64,000 nucleotides of DNA, taken from contig NC_092034.1 of the NCBI RefSeq assembly GCF_042242105.1, forward strand, positions 770,144 to 834,143. Direction: 5' to 3'. The notes below the pieces were generated by a model. That model worked only from the letters and a program-made list of their open reading frames with translations. It was not told the origin of the DNA and did not search any database. The translations under genes were made by a program, and so were the position numbers. Positions 24,828 through 36,879 of the stretch are shown here, piece after piece. Numbering within the stretch: position 1 is the stretch's first letter; the number at the start of each line of letters is the position of its first letter. Origin of the DNA: Pempheris klunzingeri. Taxonomy: Eukaryota; Chordata; Actinopteri; Acropomatiformes; Pempheridae.

Positions 24828-27046
24828 CGTCTGCTTCCTCACACACTCCGTCTGCGTCCTCACACACACACACACACTCCGTCTGCGTCCTCACACACAC
24901 ACACACTCCGTCTGCTTCCTCACACACTCCGTCTGCGTCCTCACACACACACACACTCCGTCTGCGTCCACACACACACTCCGTCTGCGTCCACACACAC
25001 ACACTCCGTCTGCGTCCACACACACACTCCGTCTGCTTCCTCACACACACACACTCCGTCTGCTTCCTCACACACTCCGTCTGCGTCCTCACACACACAC
25101 ACTCCGTCTGCTTCCTCACACACTCCGTCTGCGTCCTCACACACACACACTCCGTCTGCGTCTACACACACACACTCCGTCTGCGTCCACACACACACAC
25201 ACACACTCCGTCTGCGTCCTCACACACTCCGTCTGCGTCTACACACACACACTCCGTCTGCGTCCACACACACACTCCGTCTGCGTCCACACACACACAC
25301 ACTCCGTCTGCGTCCACACACACACACTCCGTCTGCGTCCACACACACACACACTCCGTCTGCTTCCTCACACACTCCGTCTGCGTCCTCACACACACAC
25401 ACTCCGTCTGCGTCTACACACACACACTCCGTCTGCGTCCACACACACACACACACACTCCGTCTGCGTCCTCACACACACACACTCCGTCTGCGTCTAC
25501 ACACACACACTCCGTCTGCGTCCACACACACACACACACACTCCGTCTGCGTCCTCACACACTCCGTCTGCGTCTACACACACACACTCCGTCTGCGTCC
25601 ACACACACACTCCGTCTGCTTCCTCACACACTCCGTCTGCGTCCACACACACACACACTCCGTCTGCTTCCTCACACACTCCGTCTGCGTCCTCACACAC
25701 ACACACTCCGTCTGCGTCTACACACACACACTCCGTCTGCGTCCACACACACACACACACTCCGTCTGCGTCCTCACACACTCCGTCTGCGTCTACACAC
25801 ACACACTCCGTCTGCGTCCACACACACACTCCGTCTGCTTCCTCACACACTCCGTCTGCGTCTACACACACACACTCCGTCTGCGTCCACACACACACAC
25901 ACACTCCGTCTGCGTCCTCACACACTCCGTCTGCGTCTACACACACACACTCCGTCTGCGTCCACACACACACACACACTCCGTCTGCGTCCTCACACAC
26001 TCCGTCTGCGTCTACACACACACACTCCGTCTGCGTCCACACACACTCCGTCTGCGTCCTCACACACTCCGTCTGCGTCCACACACACACACACCGTCTG
26101 CGTCCACACACACTCCGTCTGCGTCCTCACACACTCCGTCTGCGTCTACACACACACACTCCGTCTGCGTCCACACACACTCCGTCTGCGTCCTCACACA
26201 CTCCGTCTGCGTCTACACACACACACTCCGTCTGCGTCCACACACACTCCGTCTGCGTCCTCACACACTCCGTCTGCGTCCACACACACACACACACTCC
26301 GTCTGCGTCCTCACACACTCCGTCTGCGTCTACACACACACACTCCGTCTGCGTCCTCACACACACACACACTCCGTCTGCGTCCTCACACACTCCGTCT
26401 GCGTCCTCACACACACACTCCGTCCACACACACACACACTCCGCCTATCTTACATGGACGTCTGTGTGTGTGTGTGTGTTGCAGCTGGCCGGACCAGACG
26501 GCGGCGGCGGCCCTCGGCCTCTGTCGCTATGCCAACAGCGTGGAGTGCTGCTGGGGCTGGAGACGGGTGGAGTGGGGACGCTGTGAACGTGAGGCGGCAC
26601 GAAAACACACAGTAACACCTCATCCCAGGCTTCAGGGGGGGGGGGGCACACTGAGACAGAGGACATGTAGAGAAGCTGAACTTCTGTTAAATCTGATTTA
26701 AACATCTAAAGTCTCAGAGAACAGTCGACTTTTAAAGCTGCAGGAGAAAGTTTATCTCTGGATCGTGTTGGATGGTGCTAATAGTTTAGCCTCCTGCTAA
26801 CTGTAACGTTAGCTAAAGGCTGCGGCTAATTCAGGATCCCCGTCACGTCTTCCTGTAACATCTAAATGTGTCGCAGACGATTGTTAGCTTACACAACAGT
26901 CAGTGAGCGGCTGTGCTGGATGATGCTAATCATTTAGCCTCCTGCTGCGGCTAATTCCAGTTCACATTTCTGGAGCTAATGAGAACAGTTAATAAGAACA
27001 TGTTAGTCAGACAGAGAGCAGCAACCACAGTAAAATGATTTATTTA

Positions 27047-27085
<39 letters not shown>

Positions 27086-28940
27086 CTCACTGTCAGCAGG
27101 GCTGTAAACATGGAGAGTGTGTCGGACCAGACAGATGCAAATGTCACCCAGGATACACCGGCAAGGCCTGTAACCAAGGTAACTGTGTGTGTGTGTGTGT
27201 GAGGACCCTGAACTCTTGCTGGACCATGAGAGGCTGAAGGCCTGGAAACTGTCAACTATAAACAGGAACGTACAACACTCACAGAACAGTTTTTTTTTAA
27301 AACTTTATTGAAGTTGACATACACCGACCAATCAGAGGACGCTTCTTTACAGACTGATACCGACCAATCAGAGGACGCTTCTTTATAGACTGATACCGAC
27401 CAATCAGAGGACGCTTCTTTACAGACTGATACCGACCAATCAGAGGACACTTCTTTACAGACTGATACCGACCAATCAGAGGACGCTTCTTTATAGACTG
27501 ATACCGACCAATCAGAGGACGCTTCTTTACAGACTGATACCGACCAATCAGAGGACGCTTCTTTACAGACTGATACCGACCAATCAGAGGACGCTTCTTT
27601 ACAGACTGATACCGACCAATCAGAGGACGCTTCTTTATAGACTGATACCGACCAATCAGAGGACGCTTCTTTACAGACTGATACCGACCAATCAGAGGAC
27701 GCTTCTTTACAGACTGATACCGACCAATCAGAGGACGCTTCTTTACAGACTGATACCGACCAATCAGAGGACGCTTCTTTATAGACTGATACCGACCAAT
27801 CAGAGGACGCTTCTTTATAGACTGATACCGACCAATCAGAGGACGCTTCTTTATAGACTGATACCGACCAATCAGAGGACGCTTCTTTACAGACTGATAC
27901 CGACCAATCAGAGGACGCTTCTTTACAGACTGATACCGACCAATCAGAGGACGCTTCTTTATAGACTGATACCGACCAATCAGAGGACGCTTCTTTATAG
28001 ACTGATACCGACCAATCAGAGGACGCTTCTTTATAGACTGATACCGACCAATCAGAGGACGCTTCTTTACACAGACTGATACCGACCAATCAGAGGACGC
28101 TTCTTTATAGACTGATACCGACCAATCAGAGGACGCTTCTTTATAGACTGATACCGACCAATCAGAGGACGCTTCTTTACAGACTGATACCGACCAATCA
28201 GAGGACGCTTCTTTATACAGACTGATACCGACCAATCAGAGGACGCTTCTTTATACAGACTGATACCGACCAATCAGAGGACGTTTCTTTACAGACTGAT
28301 ACCGACCAATCAGAGGACGCTTCTTTATACAGACTGATACCGACCAATCAGAGGACGTTTCTTTACAGACTGATACCGACCAATCAGAGGACGCTTCTTT
28401 ATAGACTGATACCGACCAATCAGAGGACGCCACACTTCTTTATGCAGCTGTTCATTAGCATCATTAGCTGTTCATTAGCATCATTAGCTGTTCATTAGCA
28501 TCATTAGCTGTTCATTAGCATCATTAGCTTCCTAAAGAAGCTCCCTTTCAGCCCAATGACAGAACCTCCCTGTTTACTGCCCTGCTAGCTAACCTGGCTG
28601 TGTCAGCTAACGCTAACGTCACCTAGCATAGCTCCAGATGTGTGGACAGGAAGGACGAGTCCTGACGGCCCAGGATGCCGTTCGGAGTCTCTCCTCCATG
28701 TTTGTTTACCTTTACCTTTTTTATAAAGCACCCTGGTAACGCCACAAGCCTGAACTGTGTGTGTGTGAAGAGGCCACAGCTCTCTGTCGTTTCACAGAGA
28801 TTTGATTTCCCATCATGCCTCAGAGACACATTCCTATCATGCTTGTTTGACCTGCAAAGGCGTGTTTCACCCAAAGACCCCCAAACACACACAAACACAC
28901 ACTCATGTTTCCAAACTTAGCAGACGTACTCCACCCATCT

Positions 28941-29027
<87 letters not shown>

Positions 29028-29160
29028 GTTAATCTGCTGATTAGAGGCTACATTATGAGTCATATCCTGACTATAAAACAACATCTGTCCTTGAAACAAG
29101 GCTTCACACACACACACACACTGTAATCAAACACCACACACACTCTGTAATCTAACACCA

Positions 29161-29205
<45 letters not shown>

Positions 29206-29322
29206 AAAAAGCTCTGTGTGTTTACTGACTGAAAGTCAAAGGTTAATCCTACAAGTTGACAAGATGAGTGAAAACAGAGAGAAAATGTGCCTCAGTCTAA
29301 TGTTTGGTTCCTGCCCTTTCCC

Positions 29323-29372
<50 letters not shown>

Positions 29373-29500
29373 AGACCTGAACGAGTGTGGTGTGAAGCCT
29401 CGGCCCTGTAAGCATCGCTGCATGAACACGTTGGGCAGCTACAAGTGTTACTGTCAGGACGGATACACAGCACAGCAGGACGGCAGCTGCAGGAGTGAGT

Positions 29501-29554
<54 letters not shown>

Positions 29555-29561
29555 ACACACA

Positions 29562-29616
<55 letters not shown>

Positions 29617-32600
29617 CTGTTACACCCCTGATCCACTGTGTGTCTAAACTGTTCAGTCATATCATCTTAATGTGAACATCACAAACACACACATACTAGA
29701 ATATGATATCAGTGGGACGTCGTCTGTACGGAGGACAAAGTTTGTCAAACTTTAATCCAAAAATACTGTGTAGGAAGAAATAAAGACATTGAGGAAGAGA
29801 TTCTATAATAAAGAGGTAAATAAATACAGAGGAAGAAATGAATGAATGTCTGTTTTTATCATTTTATTTCTAATGTCATATTTACTGTGTTTAACAGCAT
29901 GTTAATTGATTTATTGAGTTATATATTTATTGATTTTGGCAGGTTTGGTAGGAGATCATTTAAACTCTTTATTGATCTTTTCACCGTCGACTGTTTTCTG
30001 ATTCTTTTTTAAGATGGTGTCAGATTTAATAATCTGATCTCTTTAAACGTATTTAAGTCCCAAAATTTCCACCCTTCAAGTTACAACTTTTTAATGTCAG
30101 TGATCAAGTTTTTCTAATAGATTTATTGACGTTATGACCTGAGAATATTAATTTTTAACGTTATGACTGAAACATCGGAGAATGTTCACGTCTTTATCGT
30201 CCGTTTACGACTTTAAGATTATTGGAAAAGTTTTACATGTGAAAACGTTGACGTGATGAATTAATCTGATTAATTGGAGCTCGTTAACGTCTAGAAACTT
30301 CAGACTGTCCCTTTATTTTCCCGTCAGTGTTTTCACGGCTGCGTGTTCTTAGCGTGTTTCAGCCGTGTTGCTCATCGCCGTGGAAACGCCGACACGTTTG
30401 GGGTCAGAGGTTTAAATAAAGTTCTGCGTTTGTCGTTTAGATGCTCGCACCTGTTACCATGCCAACTGTCAGTACGGCTGTGAGGTCATCAAGGGGGCGG
30501 TCCGCTGCACCTGTCCGTCGCCAGGGTTACGGCTGGGACCAGACAGACGCACCTGTGTCGGTCAGTCCGCAGGTTTCTCTGCTGCCTCTCTCCCACCTGT
30601 CTCACCCCTCTCTCTCCCACCTGTCTCACCCTCTCTCCCCCCTGTCTCCCCCCTGTCTCCACAGACATCGATGAGTGTGTGTCTGGTGCCGCCGTGTGTC
30701 CTCGCCGCAGGAAGTGTGTGAACACGTTTGGCAGCTTCCTGTGTAAATGTCACCTCGGCTTCAGACTGACGCTCATCGACGGACGCTACAGCTGCATCGG
30801 TGACCTCATCACGCGATGACCTCATCACATGATGACCTCATCACATGATGACCTCATCACGCTACTTTACAATCACAGCGCTTGTTTGTAGAGTTATTTA
30901 AAGATTATTTAGTTATTTAAAGATTTTTTCGAGTTTTTTAAAGATTTTTTCGAGCTTTTTTAAAGATTATTTCGAGTTATTTAAAGATTATTTTGAGTTA
31001 TTTAAAGATGTTTTCGAGTCTTTTTAAGATTATTTCGAGTTATTTAAAGATTGTTTCGAGGTTTTTAAAGATTATTTCGAGTCTTTTAAAGATTTTTCCG
31101 AGGTTTTTAAAGATTATTTCGAGTTTTTTAAGATTATTTCGAGTTATTTAAAGATTTTTTTGAGTTTTTTAAAGATTTTTTCCAGTTTTTTAAAAATTAT
31201 TTCGAGTTATTTAAAGATTTTTTTGAGTTTTTTAAAGATTTTTTTGAGTTTTTTAAAGATTTTTTTGAGTTTTTTAAAGATTATTTCGAGTTATTTAAAG
31301 ATTATTTCGAGTTATTTAAAGATTTTTTCGAGTTATTTAAAGATTTTTTTGAGTTTTTTAAAGATTATTTCGAGGTTTTTAAAGATTATTTCGAGGTTTT
31401 TAAAGATTATTTCGAGTCTTTTAAAGATTTTTCCGAGGTTTTTAAAGATTTTTTCGAGTCTTTTAAAGATTTTTCCGAGGTTTTTGAAGATTATTTCGAG
31501 TTTTTTAAGATTATTTCGAGTTATTTAAAGATTTTTTCCAGTTTTTTAAAAATTATTTCGAGTTATTTAAAGATTATTTCGAGTTATTTAAAGATTATTT
31601 CGAGTTATTTAAAGATTATTTAGTTATTTAAAGATTATTTCGAGTTATTTAAAGATGTTTTCGAGTCTTTTTAAGATTATTTCGAGTTATTTAAAGATTA
31701 TTTCGAGTTATTTAAAGATTATTTCGAGTTTCTTAAAGATTTTCTCGAGTTTTTTAAAGATTTTTTCGAGTTTTTTAAAGATTATTTCGAGTTATTTAAA
31801 GATTATTTCGAGGTTTTTAAAGATTATTTCGAGTCTTTTAAAGATTTTTCCGAGGTTTTTAAAGATTATTTCGAGTTTTTTAAGATTATTTCGAGTTATT
31901 TAAAGATTTTTTCCAGTTTTTAAAGATTTTTTCCAGTTTTTTAAAAATTATTTAGAGTTATTTAAAGATTTTTTTGAGTTTTTTTAAAGATTTTTTTGAG
32001 TCTTTTAAAGATTATTTCGAGTTATTTAAAGATTATTTCGAGTTTTTTAAAGATTATTTCGAGTTATTTAAAGATTATTTCGAGGTTTTTAAAGATTATT
32101 TCGAGTCTTTTAAAGATTTTTCCGAGGTTTTTAAAGATTTTTTCGAGTCTTTTAAAGATTTTTCCAAGGTTTTTGAAGATTGTTTCGAGTTTTTTAAGAT
32201 TATTTCGAGTTTTTTAAGATTATTTCGAGTTATTAAAAGATTTTTTCCAGTTTTTTAAAGATTTTTTCCAGTTTTTTAAAAATTATTTAGAGTTATTTAA
32301 AGATTATTTCGAGTTAGTTAAAGATTTTTTCGAGTTTTTTAAAGATGTTTTCGAGTTTTTTAAAGATTATTTCGAGTTTTTTTAAAGATTATTTCGAGGT
32401 TTTTAAAGATTATTTCGAGTCTTTTAAAGATTTTTCCGAGGTTTTTAAAGATTTTTCCGAGGTTTTTAAAGATTTCGAGTTTTTTAAGATTATTTCGAGT
32501 TATTTAAAGATTTTTTCCAGTTTTTTAAAGATTATTTCGAGTTATTTAAAGATTTTTTTTGAGTTTTTTAAAGATTATTTAGAATTATCCAAGTGATGTT

Positions 32601-34898
32601 TCTAACCCTCGTCTCTCACCAGATAAAGACCGTCGGTCCTTCTGCTCTCTGAATCCGTCCTCACCAAAGTGCCGATGTGGAGACGGCGGCTGTAAAGGTA
32701 ACAACACCTCCTCTTCATCCTCCAAGATATTCCTCCGTCCTCCAGGAGGCTTCTCCTCCATCAGGAGAGTGTCAGAGAGTTTCTCCTGCTGATCTCTCTG
32801 CTCACATTTAGCTGGTTTGGTCCTTAAACTGATGTTGGAGCTTCTAACGGGATCAAACAGGCCGCGTTTCTTCTTCTGCTGCTTTAAATGTGTCTCTAAC
32901 GGGATCAAACAGGCCGCGTTTCTTCTTCTGCTGCTTTAAATGTGTTTCTAACGGGATCAAACAGGCCGCGTTTCTTCTTCTGCTGCTTTAAATGTGTTTC
33001 TAACGGGATCAAACAGGCCGCGTTTCTTCTTCTGCTGCTTTAAATGTGTCTCTAACGGGATCAAACAGGCCGCGTTTCTTCTTCTGCTGCTTTAAATGTG
33101 TCTCTAACGGGATCAAACAGGCCGCGTTTCTTCTTCTGCTGCTTAAAATGTGTCTCTAACGGGATCAAACAGGCCGCGTTTCTTCTTCTGCTGCTTTAAA
33201 TGTGTCTCTAACGGGATCAAACAGGCCGCGTTTCTTCTTCTGCTGCTTTAAATGTGTCTCTAACGGGATCAAACAGGCCGCGTTTCTTCTTCTGCTGCTT
33301 TAAATGTGTTTCTAACAGGATCAAACAGGCCTCGTTTCTTCTTCTGCTGCTTTAAATGTGTTTCTTGGATGTACTTCCTGCTTTGTTGTGCTGCAGCTAC
33401 AGACAGCAGCTAAAATATGCCATTGAAAGTCTGCACGAGGGCTTTTATTTTGAGTAACTGAGTAGATTCTCTTCGCTATTTGTCTGTCTGACTTCCTGCT
33501 GTCTCGTCTGAGCTGCTTGTCACGGCCGTCAGAAACAGACTAGAGATTAACTAGAGATAACTAGAGGTTAACTAGATATAACTAGAGGTAACTAGAGGTT
33601 AACTAGAGGTAACTAGATATAACTAGAGGTTAACTCGAGATAACTAGAGATAACTAGAGGTAACTAGATATAACTAGAGGTAACTAGAGGTTAACTAGAC
33701 TTCATGTCTGTTTTCTGTCTCAGTCGTCCCCAAAGTCGTCCTGCAGCCTCAGAGACCAAGAACTACAAGTCCAGCACCTGCAGGAACTACAACTCCCCTC
33801 ACCACCACTACTACACCTGTTACTACCACTACTACACCTGTTACTACCACTACTACACCTGTTACTACCACTACTACACCTGTCACTACCACTACTACAC
33901 CTGTTACTACCACTACTACACCTGTCACTACCACTACTACACCTGTTACCACCACTACTACACCTGTCACCACCACTACTACACCTGTTACTACCACTAC
34001 TACACCTGTTACTACCACTACTACACCTGTCACTACCACTACTACACCTGTCACTACCACTACTACACCTGTTACCACCACTACTACACCTGTCACTACC
34101 ACTACTACACCTGTCACTACCACTACTACACCTGTTACCACCACTACTACACCTGTCACTACCACTACTACACCTGTCACTACCACTACTACACCTGTCA
34201 CTACCACTACTACACCTGTCACTACCACTACTACACCTGTTACCACCACTACTACACCTGTCACTACCACTACTACACCTGTCACTACCACTACTACACC
34301 TGTTACCACCACTACTACACCTGTCACTACCACTACTACACCTGTTACCACCACTACTACACCTGTCACTACCACTACTACACCTGTTACTACTACACCT
34401 TTTACTACTACACCTGTTACTACTACTTCTACTGCTCCACCTGCTACAACTGAACTGGATACTTCTACTACCACTACTAGTACTAGTACTGTGATTCCTA
34501 CCACAGTGGAACCAGCTACCACCACGGTTGCCCCGACAACCACGATGTCGTCCCTGGTAACGACGACAACGAACAACAGGATCAACCAGGAAGTGACACA
34601 CAGACAGAGAGGAGACGTGCACAGTGAGCGCGCACACACACACACACACACCAGTATAAAGTTTATTATATTTCATACAGAGGATCGTCCATGTGTAACA
34701 CTGACATACAATAGAAAGAACATAAAACAGAAATCAGAGCTGCAGTAATCAATCGATTCAATCGGTTTCATACAGAAACAAACTATTTACAGACATTTTC
34801 ACATAATGTTCACGGAGTCGGAGGCCATTTTGGGTCAAACAGAAACGTCTGACATTAACAATGTTTTCATGTAAAACCAGAAGAGAAAAACTTTGAAT

Positions 34899-34961
<63 letters not shown>

Positions 34962-36807
34962 CAGTCCCTCGACATCCTGGTCACAACCAGGTGTGGGAGT
35001 TTGACATCGAGCTGGGAAACACGGCCGAGGACGCCAGAGACGATCCTGGTGAGTGTGTGTTTGTTCTTAAAGGGACAGTCCGTGTTATCTGCAGGGTTTT
35101 AGCCTCCTAAGAAATGGCCGAGCTAAAAACATCAACCTTGGTTTAATTAATTAATTAAATGTTGTGTATTAATTAACTGATGGAGCAGCAGCTCTAAAAT
35201 CCCTGTTTTAGTGAATGTAGTCTGGTGTGTGTGCTGTTTGTGGTTAAACCAAAAGGATCTTCCAGGTCTCTCTCTGTAGGGATCCTTTCTCTGTAGGGAT
35301 CCTTTCCATGATGCTGTCACCACCAGATCCCATTGACAAAAATACTAATTTTAGCTCCCAGAACACAGGAGCTGCTGGTCTGCTGCTGCTTCAATCAGTT
35401 AGTTAGTTTGTGTTATTGTGTCACTTTGGTGCTTTAAATGGTTAATTCAGATCCACATTAGTGTGTTAATGTTTTAACGTTGCAGCAACTAGACCTACAA
35501 CTTCTGTGTTCTGTGTGGTAAAATTTCTGTTTTTGTCAATGGAGTCTGGTGGATTCTAAACAAGCGATATGACTTCAGGAAATATTCTACATAGCAGAAA
35601 ACTGATTTTAGCCTCCTAAAAAAATCACACCAAAAAAAAATCAATTAAAGTTTATGATACATTTAGAATATTTCCACTGTTTTACATTATGGTTAGTCAG
35701 CTCTTATATCCACCAGACTCCACTGACAAAAACAGAAATTTTACCTCACAGAACACAGAAGTCTTTACTCTTCCGCTGTGACTTTCAACTGTAACTTTTA
35801 TGTTTTAACACATTAATTCTGATCCAAACTAAAACTTTAAAACACCAAAGTCACACAATAACACAAACAAACTGACTGATGGCAGCAGCAGACCAGCAGC
35901 GCCTGTGTTCTGGGAGCTAAAATCACTGTTTTTTTCAATGGAGTCTGGTAGCTTTGAAGAAGAAGTGTGTGTGTGTGTGTGTGTGTGTGTTGTAGAGGCC
36001 GGCGCGCTTCGCTGTTCCTTCGATCACGGACTGTGTGACTGGATGTCGGACAGAGAAGGAGATCTACACTGGGACACACCCCCCAACCCTGCAGGTAACA
36101 CACACATCATGTTGTCAGTGTGTAGTGTGCTAGTTATGCTAGTTAGTCAGTGTAGGTAGTAGTGCTGATGGAGCAGTGACACAATATAAAACCAGAGTGT
36201 TTTATAGTTAATTAACCAACAGCAGTTAGTTGCATCATTAATAATAACAGTGATGTCACCGACCCTCTCAGGTGGGCGCTACCTGTCCGTCCCGGAGCTG
36301 AAGCCGGGACAAAGGAGCATCCGCGGCGCTCGATTGGCTGTCCAGATAGCCCCGCCCTGGAGCCGCGGCGACCTGTGCTTCTCCTTCTCCCATTGGCTGA
36401 CGGGGCATCAGGTGGGCGTCCTGCAGCTGTTCGTCAGGAAAACAGGACGAGACCAAAGGTGCCAAAATAACCAGGAAGTAACAACACACCCTGTTTCCTC
36501 TGGTTTAAAACCACCTGGGTGAACACTTGCTCCTGATTGGCTGTTGCAGGTACAGCCCCGCCCTCTGGAGCAGGACAGGTGGACACGGCTGGAGACACAC
36601 ACAGGTTACCTTGACGACGCACTCTCTGGACAAGGTGACACACAAACACACACAAAACTCAACATTAGTGTGATGATGATGATGATGATGAAGATGATGA
36701 CGATGAGTGTGTGTGTGCAGGTGTTGCTGAAGGCCGAGCGGAGAAAAGGACGGAGAGGACAGATCGCTGTTGATGATGTCACACTGAGAAGGGGCGCGTG
36801 TCGATGA
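23871..36807 (+). CDS. npnt: Nephronectin (complete, 13 coding exons, 720 aa)
   Basis: Coding exons: 23871-23944, 26485-26588, 27086-27178, 29375-29494, 30441-30560, 30665-30799, 32623-32697, 33724-34623, 34965-35048, 35996-36094, 36272-36458, 36550-36634, 36721-36807; all phases join, 2163 nt. Product: signal peptide, then [19 protein letters not shown]1 ([18 protein letters not shown]), EGF2 ([18 protein letters not shown]), EGF3 ([12 protein letters not shown]), EGF4 (DIDECVSG), a short Cys-rich exon, [10 protein letters not shown], a Thr/Pro-rich mucin-like region, RGDVHIPRHPG, and a C-terminal MAM domain ([10 protein letters not shown] to [11 protein letters not shown]). This is the nephronectin order; human NPNT has RGDVFIPRQP and binds integrin alpha8beta1 in basement membrane. 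The fifth EGF repeat of human NPNT is not found. Confidence 0.93.
24266..26445 (+). repeat. Compound minisatellite in npnt intron 1
   Basis: The core CTCCGTCTGCGTCC (or GCTTCC, GCGTCTA) alternates with (CA)n of variable length for 2.2 kb, roughly 100 cores. The very long frames on both strands (up to about 830 codons of His-Thr-Ser or Cys-Val-Asp polymers) arise because neither the core nor CA creates stop codons. They end in or overlap the real npnt exon 2 only by chance. It occupies nearly the whole intron. Confidence 0.95.
27324..28430 (-). repeat. 36/38-bp satellite array 2 (about 30 units) in npnt intron 3
   Basis: The same unit as array 1, in the opposite orientation (plus strand reads GACCAATCAGAGGACGCTTC with linkers TTTACAG, TTTATAG, TTTATACAG, TTTACACAG). 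Most units are 36 bp; 38-bp units cluster at the right end (28070-28340). A few units carry ACACTTC or ACGTTTC changes. It ends at CCACACTTCTTTATGCAGC. Open frames on the minus strand are artefacts of the repeat. Confidence 0.95.
28442..28532. repeat. 22/23-bp minisatellite, four copies
   Basis: Four head-to-tail copies of AGCTGTTCATTAGCATCATT immediately follow satellite array 2 in npnt intron 3. Confidence 0.85.
28944..29371. repeat. (CA)n and (TG)n runs before npnt exon 4
   Basis: (CA)n at about 28944-29025 and 29164-29202, then (TG)n at about 29325-29371, which abuts the exon 4 acceptor (TGTCAG|ACC). Confidence 0.9.
29499..29613. repeat. (CA)n run after npnt exon 4 donor
   Basis: About 57 CA units with a few CTCA interruptions begin within 5-6 bp of the exon 4 donor (AGGA|GTGAGTCC). 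Exon 4 is thus bracketed by (TG)n and (CA)n on the coding strand, which are mutually complementary. Confidence 0.9.
30800..30865. repeat. 17-bp minisatellite after npnt exon 6
   Basis: Four copies of TGACCTCATCACATGA-like units start within the donor region of exon 6 (ATCG|GTGACCTCATC). Confidence 0.8.
30888..32585. repeat. 21/22-bp A/T-rich minisatellite in npnt intron 6 (about 80 units)
   Basis: The unit is TTATTTAAAGATTATTTCGAG with variants TTTTTTAAAG, GGTTTTTAAAG, CTTTTAAAG and TTTTTTCCAG. Groups of variants recur in the same order (GGTTTTTAAAG, then CTTTTAAAG, then TTTTTCCGAGG, for example near 31380, 31810, 32080 and 32395), which points to higher-order duplication. Phe/Lys/Ser-rich open frames are artefacts. 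The array ends about 40 bp before exon 7. Confidence 0.93.
32745..33540 (+). mobile_element. Dispersed element with amplified 50-bp subrepeat, long form
   Basis: The same blocks as at 14520-14965 are present, but the 50-bp unit (TCTAACGGGATCAAACAGGC, CGTTTCTTCTTCTGCTGC, TTTAAATGTG) is present about ten times (32845-33360). It lies in npnt intron 7. Units are nearly identical, indicating recent amplification; only the last has AACAGG and GGCCTCG variants. Confidence 0.75.
33541..33698. repeat. Short TAACTAGAGG/TAACTAGATA minisatellite
   Basis: About 14 units of 10-12 bp (TAACTAGAGGT, TAACTAGATA, TTAACTCGAGA) lie just upstream of the npnt exon 8 acceptor. Confidence 0.85.
33805..34395 (+). repeat. 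npnt: Coding 21-bp repeat (7-aa Thr/Pro unit) in npnt exon 8
   Basis: About 28 copies of a 21-bp unit (ACTACCACTACTACACCTGT plus C or T) are translated in the npnt frame as TTTTPVT. This gives a mucin-like, potentially O-glycosylated stalk of about 195 residues between the EGF block and the RGD. Copies differ almost only at silent positions (ACT/ACC, GTT/GTC). Frames in the other phases (YYTCHYH on plus, SGSDRCS or VVVTGVV on minus) are shadows. Confidence 0.92.
34590..35048 (+). other. npnt: npnt integrin-binding RGD segment
   Basis: The end of exon 8 encodes HRQRGDVH and exon 9 continues [19 protein letters not shown]. Together they match the human RGDVFIPRQP...IFEIERG stretch, where RGD plus the downstream acidic DIEL/EIE-type motif is the alpha8beta1 integrin recognition site. 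The joint is split by the phase 1 intron at 34623/34965. Confidence 0.85.
34903..34960. repeat. (TG)n tract at npnt exon 9 acceptor
   Basis: About 28 TG units end in CTGCAG|TCC at the exon 9 acceptor. No pyrimidine tract is present otherwise. Confidence 0.9.
35165..35945. mobile_element. Cluster of foldback element copies in npnt intron 9
   Basis: Recognisable arms: AAATCCCTGTTTTAGTGAAT at 35199, GGATCTTCCAGGTCTC near 35266, CACCAGATCCCATTGAC near 35321, AGTTTGTGTTATTGTG near 35404, GTCAATGGAGTCTGGTGG near 35536, CACCAGACTCCACTGAC near 35711, and CAGCAGACCAGCAGC near 35884. At least two overlapping or nested copies are implied. Confidence 0.6.
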
Positions 36808-36879
36808 CATCACACAGACGAGGATTTAAAGGACCAAACCGCTGTTCAATTTCCTGCCACATTTGTTAAAGGGTCACTC

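Noticed and set aside
24199..26701. Two overlapping plus-strand open frames of about 800 codons and several antisense ones
   Set aside because: They are His-Thr-Ser or Cys-Val-Asp polymers read through the CTCCGTCTGCGTCC/(CA)n minisatellite in npnt intron 1. Only the last roughly 100 bp overlaps real coding sequence (npnt exon 2), and the correct frame there is set by the acceptor at 26485.
33720..34676. Minus-strand frames of 300-318 codons (SGSDRCS and VVVTGVV polymers)
   Set aside because: They are antisense shadows of the npnt Thr/Pro coding repeat, with no independent start context.
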